27,240 nucleotides of DNA from SG8-30 sp037443885 (GTDB lineage Bacteria > Pseudomonadota > Gammaproteobacteria > Steroidobacterales > Steroidobacteraceae): NCBI GenBank assembly GCA_037443885.1, contig JBBINN010000015.1, positions 1 through 27,240 of the forward strand. Direction: 5' to 3'. The notes under the pieces were generated by a model. The model saw only the letters and a list, made by a program, of their open reading frames with translations. It was not told the origin of the DNA and ran no database searches. The translations under genes and the position numbers were made by a program. Positions 1 to 7,734 of the stretch are shown one piece after another; position 1 is the stretch's first letter; every line of letters starts with the position of its first letter.

Positions 1-118
1 CGGGGAGCGGGTGGCCTTCGCGGTCGCCCGGTTTGGCCGTGCATCGCCGCCCGGGTGAGCCAGCCGCCAGCCTGGCAGCGGGTCGACCGCGCAGCGGAGG
101 CGCGCCGCCGGATCGCGC

Positions 119-1078
119 TCACGCGCCGGCGCGACGGAGTCCGCCGGGAGTGAGGCCGGCCTGCCGCACGAGTGCCTTGTAAGCCTGGCTGACCGGCACC
201 TGGACGCCATTCGAGAGTGTCAGGAGGAGCCCCTTCCCTTGCACCGTAACCCGCTCGACCGCGTCCTTGCGGGCCCACCAGGAGCGGTGGACGCGTATGC
301 CGTCGAGATCCTGCAGGGACTCGATCGCGTCGGACAGCCGGGCGAGCACGAGGGCGCTGCCCCGGTCCGTGTAAACCCTGACGTAGTGGTCTTCCGCCTG
401 CAGCGCCAGCACGTTCCGGCCAATCCTGGCCGGCAGGCGATCGAGAACCGACGGAGCGGAAACGCCCGGGGTGGGCGCCGGGGACGTCGAGCCGTCTTCG
501 GCCCCGTGCCGCCCGTCCTGCGGGACGGAGTCGGCCGGTGGCTCGGCCGGTACTGCGGTGGAGTGCCGCGCCGGCAGGCTGCGCGAGTAGCGAGGGTAGC
601 CGAACCAGCGATCGAAGATGAGTCCCACGGCGAGCCAGGCCGCGTAAACCCCGGCCCAGCCCTGGAGGTAATGCGTGACGAACTGCCAGGAGGGCTCGAA
701 GGGCGCGAGTGGGCGCGGCTCCCGCCCATCCAGCATGTAGCCCTCGAGAAGCACGGCCATGCCGAATACGAAATGACGCGCGACGAAGCTGCCGAGGACA
801 GCACCCATGAGCAGGATGAGCCACAGCGGTGGTCGCCACGGCTGCAGCAGCACGCCTGCCAGCGACGAACCCGCATAAAGGCAGGCCCAGACGGCGACGC
901 TGGAGGCGACCCAGAAAAGGACGCCCGTCGACCAGGGGAAGTACATGGCCACGCCGGCCCGCGTCGCGCCGAGCAGCAGGCCGATCAGCGCCGGCACGAG
1001 ACCGAAGAAGAGCGCGGCGGCGGCGAACTGCTTCCGTCCACCATGTGCGATCGGCAGCACGAGCTCCTCGGGACGCAC
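119..1078 (-). CDS. Membrane-anchored LytTR-family transcriptional regulator
   Basis: The 319-residue protein has an N-terminal membrane region with about four hydrophobic helices (roughly residues 17-37, 52-72, 84-110 and 138-156). A Pro/Ala/Ser-rich linker (about 165-212) follows, then a C-terminal LytTR DNA-binding domain (about 215-310). The LytTR signature is visible in ALQAEDHYVRVYTDRG and in the IRVHRSWWARKDAVERV stretch, the usual 'fHRSywVn' block of the family. LytTR proteins bind direct repeats in promoters; a membrane-fused version without a receiver domain suggests direct sensing of an envelope signal. The start is GTG, supported by GGAGG 8 nt upstream. It is the last gene of a minus-strand series, 127 bp after the SnoaL-like gene, so it could share that transcript or have its own promoter. 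The target genes and signal cannot be read from the sequence. The first 118 bp of the window, beyond its stop, show nothing I can assign. Confidence 0.88.
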   Translation of the reverse strand: MRPEELVLPIAHGGRKQFAAAALFFGLVPALIGLLLGATRAGVAMYFPWSTGVLFWVASSVAVWACLYAGSSLAGVLLQPWRPPLWLILLMGAVLGSFVARHFVFGMAVLLEGYMLDGREPRPLAPFEPSWQFVTHYLQGWAGVYAAWLAVGLIFDRWFGYPRYSRSLPARHSTAVPAEPPADSVPQDGRHGAEDGSTSPAPTPGVSAPSVLDRLPARIGRNVLALQAEDHYVRVYTDRGSALVLARLSDAIESLQDLDGIRVHRSWWARKDAVERVTVQGKGLLLTLSNGVQVPVSQAYKALVRQAGLTPGGLRRAGA

Positions 1079-1205
1079 GGACCGAGCCTCCGGACAGGGA
1101 ACGACCCGAGGATACCCGAAGGTCGTCCCTGCCGCGCAAGGCCCGGGGAGGCCAGCGCGCGGCCAGCGGGCCGGCTGGTGTTTGCCGGCGTGATGCCCGG
1201 CGCGG

Positions 1206-2279
1206 TTACTGCAGTTCCGTCAAGAGGTGTTCGGCCAGCAGCGTCTCGAAGAAGCCATCCACCGCTGGCCGGGCCGACCGTACGTAGCCCGTGAACTGGG
1301 ACCTCGCGGGTGTGTCGCCGCAGGGCGCGAGGCGGCCCTCGACGAAGTACGTCGAGTAGGCGATCTGCGCCGAGTAATTGCCACGATCTGCGGCCAGGCG
1401 CATCTGGCTGGCGGCGTCGCAACGCGCCGCGTCGCTGGTCGCGCCGATCCATCCGAGATACCCGAGCAGGAACATCGCGTTGTGGTTGCCGGCGGCCGCC
1501 GCCGCCTGCCGGTGCTGCAGCGTCCTGGCGCTGTCGCCCGCATAGCCGTAGAGCCTCCCGAGATGGAAATGAATGCGCGGGTCGCCTGGATACTTCGACA
1601 GGTCGGCCTCGCACTGGGCGATGGCCGCGGGCACGTCGATGTCCTTGCGCGCGACCGGCTCGGCGAGTCGTGTGCGATCGTAGCGGCTCGATGCCAGGCG
1701 ATCGCAGGCTGTGACCTCCGTTCGCGATCCGGGATCCCACACGGGCGGAGCCTTTGCGGGCGTCGTGCCCGACGGAGCTGCCGCGGCGCTTACGACGCCT
1801 CCGGTCGGCGCCGGGGCCGGCGAATCGATGTCGCGATGCACCCGCCATGCGCCATCCTCGCCCCGCTTGAAGATCACGAGCGAGCGCGCGTATTCGGTCT
1901 TCGCAGGGGTCCGCGCGTCGGTCGGCGTATACGTCACGCGGAAGTCGCCCAGGTACCAGGCATAGTCGCCAGCGACCACGATCTCGCGCTCCTTGAGGTC
2001 GATGTCGACCTTTCGCCCCGCGGCGAGGCCGCCGATGGCGCGACGCATCGCTTCGCGGCCGACCACCGCTGGCCGGCCGCGCGGCAGCACCAGCGTGTCC
2101 TCGGTGTACAGGTCCGGTATCGCAGCGTAGTTGCCGGAGGCGTAATGGGCGCGCCATGTCTCGCCGACGGCGCGGATCGCGGCGATGTCGGCCTCACGGT
2201 CGGTTCCGTGGGCGACGGCGCGTGCGGCCGGCATCATGCAGGCGGCGAGCAGCGTGACGGCGAGGCATGACCGGATCAT
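1206..2279 (-). CDS. Secreted protein with SnoaL-like/DUF4440 domain and Sel1/TPR-like C-terminus
   Basis: The 357-residue protein starts with a signal peptide (MIRSCLAVTLLAACMMPAARA, cleaved near residues 21-24). Residues about 27-140 resemble the SnoaL-like/DUF4440 cone fold: an ADIAAIRAVGETWRAHYASG helix, a YTEDTLVLPRG strand and a WRVHRDI ending, as in ketosteroid-isomerase-like proteins. After a Pro/Ala linker, residues about 195-340 contain helical repeats resembling Sel1/TPR units (HFHLGRLYGYAGD, AMFLLGYLGWIGA, AADRGNYSAQIAYSTYF) with several cysteines. I chose the ATG at 2279 because GAGGAG lies 9 nt upstream and the signal peptide begins there; the longer open frame upstream overlaps the peptidase gene. 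Only 11 bp separate it from the M24 peptidase, so the two are probably co-transcribed. No enzyme activity can be claimed: SnoaL-like folds include catalytic and ligand-binding members. Confidence 0.85.
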   Translation of the reverse strand: MIRSCLAVTLLAACMMPAARAVAHGTDREADIAAIRAVGETWRAHYASGNYAAIPDLYTEDTLVLPRGRPAVVGREAMRRAIGGLAAGRKVDIDLKEREIVVAGDYAWYLGDFRVTYTPTDARTPAKTEYARSLVIFKRGEDGAWRVHRDIDSPAPAPTGGVVSAAAAPSGTTPAKAPPVWDPGSRTEVTACDRLASSRYDRTRLAEPVARKDIDVPAAIAQCEADLSKYPGDPRIHFHLGRLYGYAGDSARTLQHRQAAAAAGNHNAMFLLGYLGWIGATSDAARCDAASQMRLAADRGNYSAQIAYSTYFVEGRLAPCGDTPARSQFTGYVRSARPAVDGFFETLLAEHLLTELQ

Positions 2280-2290
2280 CCCTGGACTCC

Positions 2291-3664
2291 TCAGACAACG
2301 ATGACTGGCGGGGGGACTTCGTGAATCGGCTCGGCGCCGTCCTTGCGGATGAGCATCAGGTCCTCGAGGTGCAGCGTGCCGCCGAGGCCCGATTCGAAGA
2401 CCGGGCAGTCCACGCTCAGGATCATGTTCTCCTCGAGAACCAGGGCTTCCGGCACCCGCGGGCCGAGCAGCGAGGGCTGCGGCTGATCCGTGTGGAACAG
2501 TCCGACGCTGTGCGGAGTGAAGCTGACGCTGAGGTCCGCGCCCTGCTTCTTCAGCGCTTCGCGGCCGATGCGCGGGATGTCCGCGAATCGCAGGCCGGCC
2601 CGCAGCTGGGCGCGAATCTCGTCCCAGGCAATCGCGATGGCTCGCGCGGCACGCTTGACCGGTTCGCGTGGCTCGCCGACGAAGATCGTCCGTCCGAAGT
2701 CGCCGTGATAGAAGCGGCAGGTGCTGACGCAGTCGATCGACACCGACGTGCCGTCCAGCAGCGGTTCGTCGAGCACCTCCGTGGACGTACCGCTGATCAC
2801 CATGAAATGTCCGAGGCTGCCGCGGCGGGCCGCCTCGGCATAGAACTCGGCGCGCAGCGGCCGCGACGAGCCGAGCTCCCTGGCCCGGGACGCCGCAGCG
2901 AGTGCGCTCTCGACGTTGGCCTTGGCGGCCAGCCGCATCAGGCGGATCTCGGCGGGTGACTTCGCGAGCCGGGCCCGGCGCAACACGTCCTCGCCGGGAG
3001 CGGTCCTGGCCGCGATGCCGCGAAGTCCGAGCGCCGGCGCAAGGTCGGCCGAATCGATGCCGAGGCGGCTGTCCGCGAGGCCCAGGGCGCGCAGGGCCCT
3101 GGCGAGGGCCCACGACGCGTCGGCGCTGACCGGCTGGGCGAGTGCCAGCATGCGCGCGCGGTGGCCGTCGCGGGCGCTGACGAGTTCCGGGTCCTGCACG
3201 CGCATAGTCCGCGCCGGCGCAGCCTCCGGCCCGGTGCCGTCGGCGGGCGCCGCGCCGGCGGGGTCGACAGGCTGCGTGTAGGGAAACACGAGCCTGTCCG
3301 TCAGCAGAGTCTCGGGCGAGTGCGTGTAGTAGTAGAGGAAGGCGTGCATGACCAGCGCCAGTGGGCGGGCCGGGTCAGCGGGAAAGACGGCGATGGACGA
3401 GGCCTCGAAGCCCATGCGGTCGAGCTGCGGCCAATGGCTGGTGAGGTAGAAGACGTTCGCCGGCTTGACGACGACCAGCGCGTCGAGGCCGGCATCGCGC
3501 ATGAAGAATCGCAGACGCTCGGCGTCGACCAGCGGCGTGTCGCGGAGAAATCCAAGGTCTGGCGGTCCGACCGGAGGCGCGGACCTCCCGTCGCCGGCTG
3601 CCGGGAGCGTGGCTGCGAGCCCCGCACCGGCGGCGCCGGCCAGCCATTGGCGGCGATTGACCAT
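2291..3664 (-). CDS. Tat-exported M24-family metallopeptidase (Xaa-Pro aminopeptidase/creatinase-like)
   Basis: The 457-residue protein begins with a twin-arginine signal (NRRQWLAGAAGAGLAA), so it is probably exported folded with its metals. Residues about 40-220 match the creatinase N-terminal domain and about 230-445 the M24 'pita-bread' catalytic domain. Expected metal ligands can be located: D311 and D322 with ten residues between them (ending HGDFGRT), H385 (TPHSVGLFHTDQP) and E434 (HLEDLMLI). The fourth ligand, usually Glu in an 'xEPG' context, is Asp here (D419 in ILSVDCP), which is unusual. Family members cleave N-terminal residues before proline or hydrolyse C-N bonds as in creatinase. 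Its ATG overlaps the TonB-receptor stop codon by one base (TGATG), suggesting translational coupling. The context points to periplasmic processing of a peptide-like substrate imported by that receptor; the substrate is unknown. Confidence 0.88.
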   Translation of the reverse strand: MVNRRQWLAGAAGAGLAATLPAAGDGRSAPPVGPPDLGFLRDTPLVDAERLRFFMRDAGLDALVVVKPANVFYLTSHWPQLDRMGFEASSIAVFPADPARPLALVMHAFLYYYTHSPETLLTDRLVFPYTQPVDPAGAAPADGTGPEAAPARTMRVQDPELVSARDGHRARMLALAQPVSADASWALARALRALGLADSRLGIDSADLAPALGLRGIAARTAPGEDVLRRARLAKSPAEIRLMRLAAKANVESALAAASRARELGSSRPLRAEFYAEAARRGSLGHFMVISGTSTEVLDEPLLDGTSVSIDCVSTCRFYHGDFGRTIFVGEPREPVKRAARAIAIAWDEIRAQLRAGLRFADIPRIGREALKKQGADLSVSFTPHSVGLFHTDQPQPSLLGPRVPEALVLEENMILSVDCPVFESGLGGTLHLEDLMLIRKDGAEPIHEVPPPVIVV

Positions 3665-6225
3665 CAGAATCCCAGGCGGACCTTGAAGCCGTAGGTTCGC
3701 GGCCGGTTGAGATAGCTGTGGTTCGACAGCGTCGACTGCGGGTAGGCCTCGTCGGTGCAGTTGTCGCAGTAGAGCTGCGCCAGCCAGCGGCCATCGTCGG
3801 TGGTATAGGCCAGATTCGCGTTGAGGACCGTATGGGAGTCGGAAAAGGACCCCAGGATGAAACGACCGTCGCGCGCGAAATTGTCGACGCCGGCCGCGCT
3901 GCGGTAGCCGCTCAGGTTGTTGGTGCCGACCTCCTGGTCGTCGCTGTAGAGCATGAACACCGACGGTGTCAGCGACGCCGCGAGCGCGGGCAGCTTGAAC
4001 TCCCAGGAGGCGCCCAGCGTCACGGTCCATTCCGGCGCTCGGACAGGCAGCGCGAACGCGCCCGTGTTGGTGACGATGCCGGTGCAGTATCCCTGCGCGC
4101 GGGCCGTCGGCGTTCCGGGAAAGCCGCGCGGCGAGGCCTGCCCCGCGAGCGCAGCCTGGCACTCCGCCTGCTGTGCCGAGGCCGAGAGGAACCCGAACGG
4201 GTCGACGTCCGGCTTGCTGCCGTCGAGTTTGTACTCGATGTCCTGGTAGCCAATGGCCGCGGTCAGGGTCAGCGGCTCGACCGGCCGGGCCCTGACCTCG
4301 ATCTCGACGCCCTGGTTGTCGAGGTCGGACAGGTTGCGCGTCACGAAGTTGAGGACGCCGTTGGCATCGACGAAGGCGGTGCCCGCCTGGAAGTCCTCGT
4401 TCTCCTGCAGGAAGGCGGTGACGTTCACGCGCAGCCGCCGGTCGAGCCAGTCGGTCCGCGCACCCAGCTCGTAGGACCACAGCTTCTCCGGGCCCACCGG
4501 CAGCAGCAGCCGGACCTGCGTCGCGCGTGCGGCCTGTGAGCCGGATTTGAAACCGCGCGTGGCGCTGGCGTAGAACAGCATGTCGTCGCTCGGCTGGTAA
4601 TTCAGCGCGAAGCGCGGCGTCCAGAGGTCCACCTGCTGGTCGAGCGGTATCGCGATGGGCGGTGTGGCCGGATTGCCGTCCAGATCCATGCTCGCGAAGT
4701 TGCGCGAATCGAGGCACGTCGCCGGCAGCGGGGTGACCTGGCACTGCGGGCGGTTGTCTGAGAAGTCGAATTCCTTCTCCTCGTCCGTGTAGCGCACACC
4801 GGCCGTCGCCAGCCACTGGTCGTTGAGCCGGTAGTCGAACTGCGCGTAACCGGCCATGGCCTCGGTTCGGTTGCGGACGATCCGGTCGGCAAGCACCAGC
4901 GTGGCGCCCGTCGGCCCCGTGAACACGTCGGCGAAGTCGCTGAAATTGCGCTCGTTGAAGTAGTAGAGGCCGGCGACGTAGTTCAGCCGGTCGCCGAGCA
5001 GCGTGCCCGTGACCTTGATCTCCTGCGTGAACTGGTCGGTGCTGGCGAGCTGGGCGATCACGAACCCGCCTCGCGGGAAGCCGCGGACCGGCCGGTCGAG
5101 TACCACGTTGGTGCCGACGTTGTAGCGCGTCGGCAGTCCGGTCGCCGGGTCCGTGCCGAAGCTGATCGTCGGGAGCTGGCGCCCGTCGGCGAAGTCCACC
5201 AGGAAGTCGAGCTCGGTACGGACGTAGCCCGTGATGAAGGCGAGATTGACGCCGCCAATGTCCCAGTTCAGGTTCGACGAAATCAGCCCGAAGACGGACT
5301 CGGCCCCGAGCGGCTGGCTGCCCTTGCCGTTCGCGACGACCACGGGCGCAAACTGATCCTGCGCGCCGTTGCGCACCCGCAGCCCGGTGCTGGCGTAGCG
5401 ACCGTTGCACCGGCTCTGATCGGCGGGGTTGCACTCGAAGTTGAGCAGGTTCGACGAATCGGCCTCGGAGTAGATGCCGGAGAGATCCCAGCTGAGCGTG
5501 TCGGAGAACGTGGTGCGCAGCGCGGCACGCAGCCCGTAACTCTCGGTCGCGTTGAGCTTTTCCCCGGTGGTGATGTTGTTGACGTAGCCGTCGTCCTCGT
5601 TCCAGTAGGCGGAGAATTTCGTCAGCACCCGGTCGGAGACGGGCAGATCCACGCTGCCCCGGAACGACAGGCTGCCGTAGTTGCCGAAGCCCGCTTCCGC
5701 ATAGCCGCCCACCTCGGGCGCAGGGGCCGCCATCGCCACGCTGATCGCGCCGCCGGTCGTATTCCGCCCGAAGAGCGTGCCCTGGGGACCGCGCATGACC
5801 TCGACGCGCTCGACGTCGAACAGCGAGATGTTGTTGACGCTCTGGCGGGCAACATAGATCTCGTCGACGTAGGTGCCGACCGGCGCGTCGACGGTGGCCA
5901 GTGACTCGGTGCCGCCGAGGCCGCGGATGTAGTAGGCGTTCGCCGAGGCGAGGCCCGTGTTGTTGTGCGCCACGACGTTCGGGATGTGCTGCATCACGTC
6001 GAGCGCCTGCGTGACGTTGCGCTGGTCGAGATCCTCGGGACCGAACGCGGAGACGGCGATCGGCACCGACTGGATGGACTCGGCGCGGCGCTGGGAAGTC
6101 ACCGTGATCTCATCCAGGACTGCGCCGCCGGCGGCCGGCTGGGCGGTGGCCGGGAGCACGAGGGCCGAGGCCAGCACGGCGCCCACGGCCACGCGGAGGC
6201 GCAGTTTTTCGCGATGCAGGGTCAT
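3664..6225 (-). CDS. TonB-dependent outer-membrane receptor
   Basis: The 853-residue protein has a signal peptide (residues 1 to about 28, ending near PATAQP). The plug domain (about 38-160) carries the TonB-box-like strand LDEITVTSQRRAES, then SVPIAVSAF, YYIRGLGG, VGTYVDEIYVAR and VEVMRGPQGTLFGRNTTGGA, all characteristic of the iron-complex/SusC-unrelated TonB receptor family. The remainder is a beta-barrel with alternating aromatic strands, ending in YGFKVRLGF with the terminal Phe expected for Bam-dependent insertion. Length is normal. The ATG at 6225 has GGGAGA about 8 nt upstream. It is the first gene of a probable operon with the M24 peptidase and SnoaL-like protein, which argues for uptake of a peptide-like or other organic ligand rather than iron. 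The ligand cannot be assigned from sequence alone. Confidence 0.95.
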   Translation of the reverse strand: MTLHREKLRLRVAVGAVLASALVLPATAQPAAGGAVLDEITVTSQRRAESIQSVPIAVSAFGPEDLDQRNVTQALDVMQHIPNVVAHNNTGLASANAYYIRGLGGTESLATVDAPVGTYVDEIYVARQSVNNISLFDVERVEVMRGPQGTLFGRNTTGGAISVAMAAPAPEVGGYAEAGFGNYGSLSFRGSVDLPVSDRVLTKFSAYWNEDDGYVNNITTGEKLNATESYGLRAALRTTFSDTLSWDLSGIYSEADSSNLLNFECNPADQSRCNGRYASTGLRVRNGAQDQFAPVVVANGKGSQPLGAESVFGLISSNLNWDIGGVNLAFITGYVRTELDFLVDFADGRQLPTISFGTDPATGLPTRYNVGTNVVLDRPVRGFPRGGFVIAQLASTDQFTQEIKVTGTLLGDRLNYVAGLYYFNERNFSDFADVFTGPTGATLVLADRIVRNRTEAMAGYAQFDYRLNDQWLATAGVRYTDEEKEFDFSDNRPQCQVTPLPATCLDSRNFASMDLDGNPATPPIAIPLDQQVDLWTPRFALNYQPSDDMLFYASATRGFKSGSQAARATQVRLLLPVGPEKLWSYELGARTDWLDRRLRVNVTAFLQENEDFQAGTAFVDANGVLNFVTRNLSDLDNQGVEIEVRARPVEPLTLTAAIGYQDIEYKLDGSKPDVDPFGFLSASAQQAECQAALAGQASPRGFPGTPTARAQGYCTGIVTNTGAFALPVRAPEWTVTLGASWEFKLPALAASLTPSVFMLYSDDQEVGTNNLSGYRSAAGVDNFARDGRFILGSFSDSHTVLNANLAYTTDDGRWLAQLYCDNCTDEAYPQSTLSNHSYLNRPRTYGFKVRLGF

Positions 6226-6619
6226 GGGCGGTCTCCCTCACTCAGTGGGTCTGCTCGGGCGCCGGAAACGTCCGGGGCCCGCCGCGCGCCAGCGCGACCC
6301 GTCGAAAGCTACTGAGGGCTGGACAGAACTTGAACACCGACTTCGTCAGCGGGGGAGGTTTCTTCGTCGCGAGTGATCTGCGTCGTGCGCGAGGGAGCGC
6401 TCACGAAGCGTTCCGGCGTGGGAACTTCGTGGATGGCCCGGTTTCGCCGGGCCGAGGTCCGGACGAGTGCCCGGAAAACCCGGACGGTTCGCGGGTGTGT
6501 CCAGTACGACTGCGTGGCCGTCGCGTTCCCGGGGCCGAAAGTCGGCGCTGGCCGGGTCGACGCCCCGGTCCCGAGGGCGAGTCATCGCCCCCGGGAGCGG
6601 CCGGTCGCAGCGGTGTCAG
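6226..6619. other. Non-coding gap with small inverted repeats
   Basis: This 394-bp stretch lies upstream of the TonB receptor and downstream of the CARDB-like gene, so it must hold the receptor promoter and any terminator for the upstream operon. I found no convincing gene. Two inverted repeats lie side by side. At 6402-6431, CACGAA..GTTCC pairs with GGAAC..TTCGTG around a GGCGTG loop, with a 2-nt bulge. At 6435-6453, GGCCCGG pairs with CCGGGCC around TTTCG. Neither is followed by a clear T-run on either strand, so a classical terminator is not supported. A small RNA or protein-binding site is possible but not shown. Confidence 0.4.
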
Positions 6620-7684
6620 TCAGAAGGCGCGGCTGTTGTTGGCTTCATTCGACTCGACGACGGCGCCGCCGGCGGGGACCGCATCCACGACGACCGTCAA
6701 CGGCGGATCCTCCCAGAAGCCGGTGTCCGCCGGGTTGACGAAGCACCCTTGCGGCTGGGGGATGGCGAAGCGGATGACGCGCGCGGCGCTGTTCGGACGA
6801 ATGAACACGAGTCCCGTAGTGGCCCCGGGGGCAAGTCCGCCCGCCGCGGTCGTCGTCGTCTGCAGCACGGCGCCACCGGCCCGCAGCTGCGACGTGAACG
6901 CGGCACCGTTCGCTGCGGTTCCGGCATTGGTGATGCCCCACACTGGGTTCGGAACGGTGATGTTCCTGGAACTGCTGCCAGATGCCGGTGCCACGAAGGC
7001 CGAGCACCATAGGTCGTCGACCCGCAGGTAGCTGACCCCGTTGACCGCCACCGGGCCGCTGTTGCTGACGCGGCGGAAGATGTTGTCGAGGGTGGCGCGC
7101 GGCATGAGGTCGACGAAGGGCGCGGGGGTGCCGATCACGGCCGTCGGCGGAGGCGATATCGGTGATATCGTGCCACTGCTGACGGTCGGGCTTCCCGGTG
7201 GGTGACGGAGGCCGGCCTTGGTAAGTCCCTGGCAGCTGGAGACGATTCGAACCGGGATCGTTTCGGGCTGGCCCGGGAATGGCCAGGTGACGACGACATT
7301 GCGATTGCCAGTGCCATGCTCCGCCTTGGCCTCGATCGCCACCGTGACATAGCCCTTGGGCAAGCGCTGTCCGCCGTAGATCGGCGCGTTGGGATAGTCG
7401 GTGCTGCGGCCCCTGTCGGCGATCCACTCGTGGATTTTGTCCGCCTTCGCGTCGGTTGCGAGGTCCGCGCCATGGCCCCAGAGCCGGACGTGCAGCTTCT
7501 CGCCGGTCGCAATATCGAGCCGCGGCGGCGGCCACGTGTCGTGCTGCGACAGCGTCGACCAGTCGCCACAGTTGCCGCTCTTGTGCCAGACCTCGTAGGT
7601 GTCGAGTTCCGCCAGGGCGACCTGCGTCGAGCCTGCGAGGGCGGCGGCGGCGAGCCAACGAACGGATGCCGATGTGAGATGCAT
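6620..7684 (-). CDS. Secreted protein with C-terminal CARDB-like domain
   Basis: The 354-residue protein has a signal peptide (ending near STQVALA, residue 25). Residues about 26-170 form a domain I do not recognise, rich in Trp/His/Gly (DTYEVWHKSGNCGDWSTL, LHVRLWGHGADL). It is followed by a Pro/Ser linker (about 183-205). Residues about 215-354 look like a CARDB adhesion-type Ig fold: SNSGPVAVNG, WGITNAGTAANGAAF, a LAPGAT turn and the typical ending VVESNEANN. CARDB domains are extracellular beta-sandwich modules often found in multidomain surface or cell-adhesion proteins; they do not define an enzyme. AGAGGA lies 7-8 nt before the ATG. It is the third gene of a minus-strand run, 50 bp after the metzincin-type protease, and may be a partner or substrate-binding protein for it. 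Function is unknown. Confidence 0.82.
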   Translation of the reverse strand: MHLTSASVRWLAAAALAGSTQVALAELDTYEVWHKSGNCGDWSTLSQHDTWPPPRLDIATGEKLHVRLWGHGADLATDAKADKIHEWIADRGRSTDYPNAPIYGGQRLPKGYVTVAIEAKAEHGTGNRNVVVTWPFPGQPETIPVRIVSSCQGLTKAGLRHPPGSPTVSSGTISPISPPPTAVIGTPAPFVDLMPRATLDNIFRRVSNSGPVAVNGVSYLRVDDLWCSAFVAPASGSSSRNITVPNPVWGITNAGTAANGAAFTSQLRAGGAVLQTTTTAAGGLAPGATTGLVFIRPNSAARVIRFAIPQPQGCFVNPADTGFWEDPPLTVVVDAVPAGGAVVESNEANNSRAF

Positions 7685-7734
7685 TGCTCTGTCCTCTGGA
7701 TTGCTTGAATCTGCGTGACAGGTTCGCGATGTGT

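Noticed and set aside
3718..4539. A plus-strand frame inside the first TonB receptor
   Set aside because: Arg/Val/Gly-rich shadow of the receptor barrel; no start signal or domain.
2291..5434. A single 1047-codon reading frame that seems to fuse the receptor region to the M24 peptidase
   Set aside because: Only the part after 3664 encodes the peptidase; the upstream part is an out-of-frame shadow of the TonB receptor, and a Tat signal and coupled ATG mark the real start.
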